Virus record (IMG/VR): IMGVR_UViG_3300046460_000420
Location: 1-39,837 of that record
Strand: one strand, 5' to 3'
Origin: a virus
Length of the DNA: 39,837 nucleotides
In this document: one piece after another, positions 7,092 to 13,042 of the stretch
Layout of the letters: each line of letters starts with the position of its first letter
How positions within the stretch are numbered: the first letter of the stretch is position 1
Made by a program: the position numbers and the translations under genes
Notes under the pieces: model-generated
Database searches by the model: none
What the model saw: only the letters and a program-made list of their open reading frames with translations
Told to the model about the DNA's origin: nothing

Positions 7092-7718
7092 GTGAACCGC
7101 AATCACGAACCCGCCCAAGCCCGCTTCAAGCCGATCCTTGCCGACGGCCGCATCTTCGGGCACGGCGCCTTGCTCGCCCACCAGCGGCTGCGCGCCAAGG
7201 CCGACGCCCTGAAGGTGGGTTACGCCGATCTCGTCGAGCCCAAGAGGTCGCGTCAGGTCGAGCGTCGCATCGAACGGCTCTGGATGAAGCGCCAGGGGCA
7301 TCGTCCGATGCGCGGTCCGATGATCCAGCTGCCGAAGCGGCCGGCCCTGACACTGGTCGCCCGCGGCGGTGACAGTCGGGAACATGGTCCGACCCGGATC
7401 ATCAGCCACAAGCCGATCAGCAACACCGCCAAGCGGAGGGCGAAGGTTGCCGCCAGCCATGTGTTCGTGGGCGCAACCAGCGACGGATATCTGATCGACG
7501 ACACCGGTGATCGTCGCTTCTGGCCCATCGACACCGAGTCGGCTGCTGCCGAAGGCACCGCCATGCACCAGGCCGCGGAAGAGCACCTGAAGGCCACCAT
7601 CATCGACCCGACCGTCGCCATCAAGCCGAAGCGCAAGGCCGTGGCGAAGATCGACCAGTCCGAGCCCGAAGCGCCCGCCAAGCCGAAGCGCGTCCGTAAG
7701 CCCAAGGCCGACGCCTGA
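7092..7718 (+). CDS. Basic protein with VapE-like TGDRRFWP motif (208 aa)
   Basis: GTG start with AGGA 8 nt before it. The protein is strongly basic, with a Lys/Pro/Ala-rich tail (residues about 178-208). Near residues 125-150 it contains a hydrophobic strand (VFVGAT) followed by DDTGDRRFWPID, which closely resembles a conserved segment of VapE/virulence-associated-E-type phage helicases. The rest of that ATPase is missing: no Walker A is seen and the length is far below the family. It could be a remnant or a reused fragment. Function unknown. Confidence 0.65.
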   Translation: MNRNHEPAQARFKPILADGRIFGHGALLAHQRLRAKADALKVGYADLVEPKRSRQVERRIERLWMKRQGHRPMRGPMIQLPKRPALTLVARGGDSREHGPTRIISHKPISNTAKRRAKVAASHVFVGATSDGYLIDDTGDRRFWPIDTESAAAEGTAMHQAAEEHLKATIIDPTVAIKPKRKAVAKIDQSEPEAPAKPKRVRKPKADA

Positions 7719-7891
7719 TGGGTGCGCCCCAGTGGATCTTGGTAGCCGCGCTGGCTGGCACCGCCATTGGGGCGGTCCTCGCACACGGAAAACGCCAGGT
7801 GGTCATTCACGACCGCCGGCATCTTGCACTGGCCCTCGGCGCGATCGTCGTTGAGGCCGTGCTGCTGACCTGGGGAGGTTTCTGGTCATGA
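7718..7891 (+). CDS. Two-span small membrane protein (57 aa)
   Basis: It starts in a TGATG overlap with the previous gene and stops in an ATGA overlap with the GapR-like gene. Two hydrophobic stretches, about residues 5-23 and 35-52, are separated by a basic loop (HGKRQVVIHDRRH), suggesting a helical hairpin in the inner membrane. Function unknown; a superinfection or moron role is only a guess. Confidence 0.62.
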   Translation: MGAPQWILVAALAGTAIGAVLAHGKRQVVIHDRRHLALALGAIVVEAVLLTWGGFWS

Positions 7892-8208
7892 GCGACACCG
7901 ACATCGACGGCTTGCTGGCCCAGGCGGCCGGGGTGGGACACAACTCGGGCAGCGAGCCCCACGCCGACGTCTTGAATTCGACGGCCCAGGGCCAGCTGAA
8001 GTCCATCATCGACCGCGTCGAGCGCCTGGAGGAAGACAAGGCCGCCATCTCCGAGGACATCAAGGAGATCTATATGGAGGCCAAGGGCAACGGCTTCGAC
8101 GTGAAGATCCTCCGCAAGGTGGTTCGCATCCTGAAGCAGGACCGGGCGAAGCGCCAGGAGGAGATGGCGATCATCGACCTCTACCTGTCCGCCATCGGGG
8201 TTCTGTGA
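7888..8208 (+). CDS. GapR-like DUF2312 DNA-binding protein (106 aa)
   Basis: Residues about 33-106 match the DUF2312/GapR pattern: a first helix LKSIIDRVERLEEDKAAI, then IKEIYMEAKGNGFDVKILRK, and a last helix ending in LDLYL-type residues. GapR of Caulobacter is an essential nucleoid-associated protein that clamps overtwisted, AT-rich DNA and helps topoisomerases ahead of replication and transcription. This copy has an extra N-terminus of about 30 residues carrying VGHNSG. A phage copy may stand in for, or interfere with, host GapR. Family assignment is confident; the phage role is inference. Confidence 0.88.
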   Translation: MSDTDIDGLLAQAAGVGHNSGSEPHADVLNSTAQGQLKSIIDRVERLEEDKAAISEDIKEIYMEAKGNGFDVKILRKVVRILKQDRAKRQEEMAIIDLYLSAIGVL

Positions 8209-8211
8209 GCC

Positions 8212-8424
8212 ATGGCCGGTACGCTCCACATCCTCACGGTGTACGCGGCAGGCCGGCCAATCTTCGTCACTTCGGCCCACGACAAAGCCGGCATTGAGCA
8301 GGCCGCAAAATCAGCGCCAGCGGGGTCGGGCAACGGCCGCAATCGGGTGCGCGTCTGGGACCAGACGTCGGCGGAAGACACCGCCATCCGTGGCTGGATC
8401 GAACGCTCAGGGTACCGGCTGTGA
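8212..8424 (+). CDS. Unknown early protein (70 aa)
   Basis: Starts 3 nt after the GapR-like stop. A short beta-alpha pattern (HILTVYAAGRPIFVTSAHD then an Ala-rich helix) is visible, without known motifs. The stop overlaps a GTG start. Confidence 0.68.
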   Translation: MAGTLHILTVYAAGRPIFVTSAHDKAGIEQAAKSAPAGSGNGRNRVRVWDQTSAEDTAIRGWIERSGYRL

Positions 8425-8657
8425 CGCCCTCCGACCGCGTCCGCGCTGACCTGCTGAACGGCTTGGCCGCCATGGGTGACGCACTGGCCGACCGCGTCAT
8501 GAAGAAGGCCGCCCGCCGCCCCTACTGGTGGGAGGATCCTGAAGTGGCCTTGGCCCAGCGCGAGGCGCTCAAGGATCAGGCCATCGTCTTCAACAATCAC
8601 GCCATCGCCTGCCGCGAGCAGGCCGCCGGCATCCTCACGAAAGTCGCCACGTCATGA
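8421..8657 (+). CDS. Unknown helical protein (78 aa)
   Basis: The GTG at 8421 overlaps the previous stop. The product is helical, Ala-rich and charged, with a WWEDPE segment near the middle. No family recognised. The stop overlaps the next ATG. Confidence 0.68.
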   Translation: MTPSDRVRADLLNGLAAMGDALADRVMKKAARRPYWWEDPEVALAQREALKDQAIVFNNHAIACREQAAGILTKVATS

Positions 8658-9013
8658 GCAAGTCCGACCTGGATCCGACCACGCCGCCGACCCTTGAGAA
8701 GCTGTTCGCCGAGGTGAAGCAGATGGGGGCCCGCATCAACAATCTGTTCCATCGCATGGACGGCCAGTGGCAGGCGAACCTGCGCAGTCGTGACAACAAC
8801 AGCGTGTTCCAGTTTGGCTTCGGTCCGACGGCGTCCGACGCGATGCGCAGCGCCATCGCCAAATTTCGGCAGGGCGCAGGCGCCCGGATTGTTATGCATC
8901 ACCCCACGGATGACGAGCGCGATCCACGCGTGATCGGCTCAACCAAGGAGGCGACCGCGCCCATCCCACGCGACGCTCTGCCGGACGCCGCCATCGGCGA
9001 TCTCCTTTCGTGA
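8654..9013 (+). CDS. Unknown early protein (119 aa)
   Basis: The ATG overlaps the previous stop. The N-terminal 40 residues form a likely amphipathic helix, followed by a beta/alpha segment (FQFGFGPTASDAMRSAIAKF) that resembles small phage domains seen beside methyltransferase or replication genes. Function unknown. Confidence 0.68.
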   Translation: MSKSDLDPTTPPTLEKLFAEVKQMGARINNLFHRMDGQWQANLRSRDNNSVFQFGFGPTASDAMRSAIAKFRQGAGARIVMHHPTDDERDPRVIGSTKEATAPIPRDALPDAAIGDLLS

Positions 9014-9276
9014 ACGTCAGCGTGGGGAACGTGAACGTCTCGGCCAGCCCGGAAAGCGTGACCCTGCGGATGCGTCACGTCGTCGCCGGCCATCCAGGCG
9101 CAGTGCTGGCGTTCTCGGAAGCGGCTCGCCTCGTCGAGGTGCTCACCGATCTTGTGCGCCGAGCAAAAGTTAACGCCCCGACCGAGTCTGACGTAGACGC
9201 ACCCGACACTGATTTGCGGCCCTGTCGGCAGGTCGCGACTCCCAAACCCGTCGACATGGACGACCTTCTCGCATGA
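9010..9276 (+). CDS. Unknown early protein (88 aa)
   Basis: GTG start overlapping the previous stop, with the stop overlapping the methyltransferase ATG. The N-terminus is beta-rich with repeated NV/SV pairs; the end is acidic. Translational coupling to the methyltransferase is likely from the overlap. Function unknown. Confidence 0.66.
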   Translation: MNVSVGNVNVSASPESVTLRMRHVVAGHPGAVLAFSEAARLVEVLTDLVRRAKVNAPTESDVDAPDTDLRPCRQVATPKPVDMDDLLA

Positions 9277-10571
9277 CCGCGGTCACCCTTCATCCCGGCG
9301 ATAATCGCGTGTCCCTGCGTCGCCTGATCGATGCTGGCGTGCGCGTGCATAGCGTGGTCACCGATGCGCCTTATGGCCTGGTCAGCGTGACGAAGCGCTT
9401 CGGCAAGGCCGGCGCCGCCGCAGCGAAGTTTGGCACTGACGGAGCGTTCTCTCGCGCCTCGGCCGGCTTCATGGGCAAGGCCTGGGACGGGACTGGAATA
9501 GAGCGCGATCCCGAGTTTTGGCGGCTAATCCACGACATCCTGCTGCCCGGCGGCTACGTGTTCGCGTTCAGCAGCTCGCGGACCGGCCACTGGCAGGCCT
9601 GTGCGATGGAACTCGCCGGCTTCGTCATGCACCCGATGCACGGCTGGACGTTCGGCAGCGGCTTTCCGAAGGCTCACAACGCCGCGATGGCGATCGACAA
9701 GGCGCTTGGGCTCGAAGGTTCGAAGGTCGCCTCGGGCGATCCCGTCCGCCGCATTCGACCGGGCGCCGACCAGAACAAGGGCGGCTCCTGGGAGAAGTTG
9801 GCTGACAGAGAATATCAGCCGGGGACCTACGTGCCAGCCAGTCCCGAAGCTGCGGAGTGGGACGGCTGGGCTTACGGGACCCAAAGCCAGAAGCCTGCCC
9901 TCGAGCCGATTTATCTCGGCCAGCGCCCGTTCAGCGAGCGCACGGGCGCTGCCAACCTGATGCTGCATGGCGTCGGCGCGGTGAATGTCGCCGGCTGCCG
10001 CGTGCCCTTCGCCAGCGACGAAGACGAGCGCGAAAGTAAAGAAAAGAACCAACACGCGCAGTTCGAAAGCGGCCCAATGACCAACGAGGTCTACGGCAAG
10101 TTCACGAAGGACCGCGACGACTACAATCCACCTGGAAGGTGGCCCGCGAACCTCCTGCATGACGGCACCCACGAGGTGGCGACGATGTTCCCGCAAGCCG
10201 GCCCGGACTCGGCCGCGCGCTTCTTCAACTGCTTCCCGCCGGACATGGACCCGCTGTTCTACCAGGGGAAGGCCGGCAAAAAAGACCGCGCCGGCTCGAC
10301 CCACCCGACGGTCAAGCCGATCGCCCTGATGCAGCACCTAATCCGACACATCACGCCCCCCGGCGGCGTCGTCCTGGACCCGTTCGCGGGCAGCGGCACG
10401 ACAGCCGAGGCTGCGCGGCGCGAAGGCTTCGATTGCATCTTGATGGAGGCCGAGCCCGAGTATCTGGACTTCCTGCGTCAGAGGTTCGATCTGCCGGCGC
10501 CCAGGTTGTCCCAGGACATCCTGGATTTGCTCGGCGGCAGCACAGCCGACATCTCGGCCCTTCTTCAGTGA
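9273..10571 (+). CDS. Beta-class DNA methyltransferase (N6-A or N4-C)
   Basis: A 432-residue protein with the catalytic motif IV near the N-terminus (TDAPYGL, D31-Y34, a variant of DPPY) and the SAM-binding motif I near the C-terminus (DPFAGSGTT at about 369-377), preceded by HPTVKP. This IV-then-I order defines the beta class, which methylates exocyclic amino groups of adenine or cytosine. The large middle part (about 100-330) probably holds the target recognition domain. No restriction enzyme lies nearby, so it is an orphan enzyme. Likely role: protecting phage DNA or modulating host methylation. The target sequence cannot be read from the gene. Confidence 0.88.
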   Translation: MTAVTLHPGDNRVSLRRLIDAGVRVHSVVTDAPYGLVSVTKRFGKAGAAAAKFGTDGAFSRASAGFMGKAWDGTGIERDPEFWRLIHDILLPGGYVFAFSSSRTGHWQACAMELAGFVMHPMHGWTFGSGFPKAHNAAMAIDKALGLEGSKVASGDPVRRIRPGADQNKGGSWEKLADREYQPGTYVPASPEAAEWDGWAYGTQSQKPALEPIYLGQRPFSERTGAANLMLHGVGAVNVAGCRVPFASDEDERESKEKNQHAQFESGPMTNEVYGKFTKDRDDYNPPGRWPANLLHDGTHEVATMFPQAGPDSAARFFNCFPPDMDPLFYQGKAGKKDRAGSTHPTVKPIALMQHLIRHITPPGGVVLDPFAGSGTTAEAARREGFDCILMEAEPEYLDFLRQRFDLPAPRLSQDILDLLGGSTADISALLQ

Positions 10572-10604
10572 GTCGCTCTCGCGATATGCGACATAACGAC
10601 TCAC
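10568..10604 (+). terminator. Hairpin terminator overlapping the methyltransferase stop
   Basis: GTGAGTCG (10568-10575) pairs perfectly with CGACTCAC (10597-10604), and an inner TCGC/GCGA stem (10579-10582 with 10588-10591) makes a long hairpin. TTTCTATCTT follows. It begins inside the stop codon of the last early gene and is the natural end of the plus-strand early transcript. Confidence 0.6.
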
Positions 10605-10617
10605 TTTCTATCTTCGG

Positions 10618-10646
10618 TTGCCCTCAACCAATCGATAACCTCTAAA
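10618..10646 (+). promoter_or_regulatory. Candidate promoter for the junction gene
   Basis: TTGCCC (10618-10623) and TCTAAA (10641-10646) are 17 nt apart and about 50 nt before the ATG at 10695. It is a moderate sigma-70-like match, made more credible because a terminator lies just upstream and the gene needs its own start. Confidence 0.35.
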
Positions 10647-10694
10647 CGTAGCCACAAGCGTCACAGTAGAAAATTAAGTTCTGGGGAAAGCACT

Positions 10695-10964
10695 ATGAGC
10701 ACGAAGACTCAAACCGTAAACGATCTGTCTTTCGTGCTCGATGAGGGCACGACGACTTCATTTTGGAATGTTGCGCCGACCGGCGATTGGACCTCGGACA
10801 ACGAAATTGGTCGCTGTCACGCCGACGACTGCGTCGCGTACATCCAAGAGACTGGCAACCAAGCCGTGCTCGGCGCCGTCGTGCGGTCCATGATCGCCGC
10901 AGGGCGCTATACGGGCATTGAGGCAGGTTTCTCTGCGCGGATCGCAGCGCTCGCTATTTCTTGA
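10695..10964 (+). CDS. Lone junction gene, unknown (89 aa)
   Basis: An 89-residue protein preceded by GGGGAAA at SD spacing. It stands between the early terminator and the end of the late genes, and its last 11 nt overlap the end of the convergent minus-strand gene. The product is acidic, with two Cys in CHADDC near the middle. Separate promoter and terminator signals around one gene are typical of a moron. Function unknown. Confidence 0.72.
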   Translation: MSTKTQTVNDLSFVLDEGTTTSFWNVAPTGDWTSDNEIGRCHADDCVAYIQETGNQAVLGAVVRSMIAAGRYTGIEAGFSARIAALAIS

Positions 10965-11337
10965 TCCTGTCGGCGAGGACCAGGCCGACGGCGGCCAGGA
11001 AGGGCAACAGCCACGGCATGTTCTTCGACATCCAGGCCCACAACGTAGCCGCCCCCTTCGCCTGATCTAAATCGGACTCGAGCTTGTCGATGCGTCGGAA
11101 GGCGCCGCCGAGCTCGCCCTTCAACTCCTTGATGTCGTCCCCGTGACGCTGCTCCTGCAGCCGGGTGACGTCCGTGCTCAACTTATCCAGCTTGTCGTTG
11201 AGACGCTCGAGCGTCTTCGTCTGGGCTTCCATGTTCGTCGCGAATTGGCGGCTCTGCATGGTGACCGCGTCCGCCAGCTGGCGGATAGCATGGATTTCGG
11301 CCGCTGCCAGGGCGTCCGGCTTTTCGACCGACATCAT
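10954..11337 (-). CDS. Coiled-coil protein with C-terminal membrane helix (lysis region)
   Basis: Last gene of the late row. A long charged coiled coil (roughly residues 20-95) is followed by a hydrophobic helix (MPWLLPFLAAVGLVLA) and a short basic end. This layout resembles the XhlA type of haemolysin/holin-accessory proteins. The start is uncertain: ATG at 11337 follows GAGGA at long spacing, GTG at 11364 lies just after the o-spanin stop, and a TTG at 11418 would overlap the o-spanin by 50 nt. A lysis role is inferred from position and topology. Confidence 0.6.
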   Translation of the reverse strand: MMSVEKPDALAAAEIHAIRQLADAVTMQSRQFATNMEAQTKTLERLNDKLDKLSTDVTRLQEQRHGDDIKELKGELGGAFRRIDKLESDLDQAKGAATLWAWMSKNMPWLLPFLAAVGLVLADRIKK

Positions 11338-11368
11338 GATGGTGGGGAGTTCCTCGGGAGCCACGGGA

Positions 11369-11650
11369 TCAGTCCCGGCAGGTTTTGATGACGGGTTCGA
11401 CTTCGGCAGACCGAGCAATGCGTTGCTTACGGCCGGCGTAGACCAGCTGGTAACGATCCTCCGGTCCGGCCGCAGCGCGCAAGGCGGCGTCGGAGTCGAC
11501 GTACTCGGGCGGGTCGCCGAGCTTCTTGGGCACGCAGCTCGTCGGTACGGGCACCTTCACTTCGACAGTGCGGATGATCGGCTCGGGTGGTGCGGCGTGG
11601 GTGCAGGCGCCGAGGACGGCCGCAGCCGTAACGATCAACAGGGCTCTCAC
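11369..11650 (-). CDS. Outer-membrane spanin lipoprotein (Rz1-like)
   Basis: A 93-residue protein with a short signal peptide ending in a lipobox (LGAC, lipidated Cys16), then a Pro-rich stretch. In Gram-negative lysis such an outer-membrane lipoprotein joins the inner-membrane spanin and fuses the two membranes after the wall is degraded. It overlaps the i-spanin-like gene by 4 nt, the usual adjacency for a separated Rz/Rz1 pair. Cysteines at about 39 and 91 could form a disulfide. Confidence 0.72.
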   Translation of the reverse strand: MRALLIVTAAAVLGACTHAAPPEPIIRTVEVKVPVPTSCVPKKLGDPPEYVDSDAALRAAAGPEDRYQLVYAGRKQRIARSAEVEPVIKTCRD

Positions 11651-12063
11651 TTCAAGTCCTCCAGGACGCGCTCATCCATCTCGATCATCCGCTGACAGGT
11701 ATCCGCGCCAACCAGGGGGCGCATCAGGACGCCAATGCGGCGCTCGGCGGCCAGGGTGGCGGCCTGGGCGGTCGCAAGGCCCTGCTCGGCAGCGGCGAGG
11801 CGCTTCGCGCCCTCGGCGGCTTGCGTGGCGATGGCGGTGTTCTGGGTGCGGATCGCACCTTCCAGCATGGTGGTGTTCTCTCGGCACTGGGTGAGCATCG
11901 CCCCAAGACCTCGGATCGTCTCTTCGTGAGAGGCGATCTTGCGCACGTCGGCGCCGTGCTGGGCCTGGGAGATCATCAGGGCCACGGACAAACCGAGCGC
12001 TGCCGCGGACGCTACACCGGTTCCGATCTTCCAGGCTTGGGCTGCGAGCCAGGCCGCGATCAC
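11647..12063 (-). CDS. Inner-membrane spanin (Rz-like)
   Basis: 138 residues: an N-terminal membrane helix (about 8-32), then a long Ala/Glu/Gln-rich periplasmic coiled coil. Position directly after the endolysin and before the lipoprotein supports an i-spanin. It starts in a 4-nt overlap with the endolysin stop. The family is too divergent to name from sequence, so the call rests on topology and order. Confidence 0.68.
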   Translation of the reverse strand: MIAAWLAAQAWKIGTGVASAAALGLSVALMISQAQHGADVRKIASHEETIRGLGAMLTQCRENTTMLEGAIRTQNTAIATQAAEGAKRLAAAEQGLATAQAATLAAERRIGVLMRPLVGADTCQRMIEMDERVLEDLK

Positions 12064-12614
12064 GACGGCAGTCCTACGCGGGTGGCCATCCAGCCGTTGG
12101 TGAAGTTTTCGTTTTGCTCGCGGCCCTCGGACAGCTCAATGTACCGTGCGCCTTGGAGACAGTTCAGAGCCTTGAGCATGGTCGCCTCACCGGTCACCGG
12201 GTTGCGCTTCAGATAGGCGGCGAGTGCGCGCGCCGTGTCCTTTCCGACGGCGCCATCGACCAAAATGTCGGGATAGTCGGCCGCCTGGCGATTGAGCGCG
12301 TTCAGGGCGCGCTGCAGGAAGATCCCCGCCGTGCCTGTGCCCATGTTGATGCCGGTGTCGTAGACCTCGGTGGCGATCTTCTCGGACAGCGGCGCCAGCA
12401 GATAGATGCCGGGCTTGGCATAATATTTCGCGCGCCGGATCGCCTCGGCTTGGGCGGCCGTCATGTCGATCATCCGGCCGGCGTAGCCGTTCTCTCGTGC
12501 GACGGCCACAGTGATACCGTGGTTGGTTTCGCCGCCGCGATCGTTCGGATTGTTGCTGTAGCCGCCCTCGATCGCCTTGGTCGGCGCGTCGAGTTTGAGG
12601 AAGAGGTCAGCCAT
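12060..12614 (-). CDS. GH108 endolysin (N-acetylmuramidase)
   Basis: 184 residues. The N-terminal part has the family signature EGGYSNNPNDRGGETNHGIT, with the presumed catalytic Glu16. The C-terminal part (about 95-180) matches the peptidoglycan-binding domain usually linked to glycoside hydrolase family 108 (VDGAVGKDTARAL). It cleaves the glycan backbone of the wall. There is no signal peptide, so release needs the holin-like protein just upstream. It overlaps that gene by 8 nt. Confidence 0.92.
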   Translation of the reverse strand: MADLFLKLDAPTKAIEGGYSNNPNDRGGETNHGITVAVARENGYAGRMIDMTAAQAEAIRRAKYYAKPGIYLLAPLSEKIATEVYDTGINMGTGTAGIFLQRALNALNRQAADYPDILVDGAVGKDTARALAAYLKRNPVTGEATMLKALNCLQGARYIELSEGREQNENFTNGWMATRVGLPS

Positions 12615-12969
12615 TGGTCGGGCTTCCTTTGATCTCGACGGCGGTGTCCGCCGGAATTGTGAGAGTGGCGGTCGCGCCGTCAGTCGTGGGAGATGATCCC
12701 AGTTTGTCGACGGCGGACTTGAGCGTCTCGGTCTGCGCGACTTGGGCTGCGCGCGACGCGGTGTCGGCGCCGCCGAAGACCTTCCGGTAGACGGGGCCGA
12801 CCATGTTGCCGAACACGAAGCCGATGACCGTTCCGAAGACGACTTCGTTCTTGTCCGGGATGGCCCAGTGCAGGAGGGAGAATAGCGTCAAGTTGGCCCC
12901 GACCATCGCGCCGATAGCCAGGACCCGCTCAATGAAGCGGTCTTCGCGTTCTTGAGGGGTCTCGGCCAT
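12607..12969 (-). CDS. Holin-like membrane protein (120 aa)
   Basis: Start taken at the ATG at 12969, the first Met after operator site 7; longer frames run into the tail-spike gene. Two hydrophobic segments, about residues 16-36 and 42-60, are separated by a short loop (PDKNE), followed by a hydrophilic tail. This two-span layout directly before the endolysin fits a holin that opens the inner membrane. No clear SD is visible. Confidence 0.68.
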   Translation of the reverse strand: MAETPQEREDRFIERVLAIGAMVGANLTLFSLLHWAIPDKNEVVFGTVIGFVFGNMVGPVYRKVFGGADTASRAAQVAQTETLKSAVDKLGSSPTTDGATATLTIPADTAVEIKGSPTNG

Positions 12970-12991
12970 AGGTGGCGCCGCCGGGTTGATC

Positions 12992-13008
12992 TTCAACAAT
13001 ATGTTGAT
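12992..13008 (-). promoter_or_regulatory. Dispersed operator, site 7 (lysis genes)
   Basis: Read in the gene direction: ATCAACA-TAT-TGTTGAA, in the gap between tail spike and holin, 22 nt before the holin ATG. It sets the lysis genes apart from the tail genes. Confidence 0.65.
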
Positions 13009-13042
13009 CGTTACCCCAAACCTCGCCGAGCCGCAACAGCGT

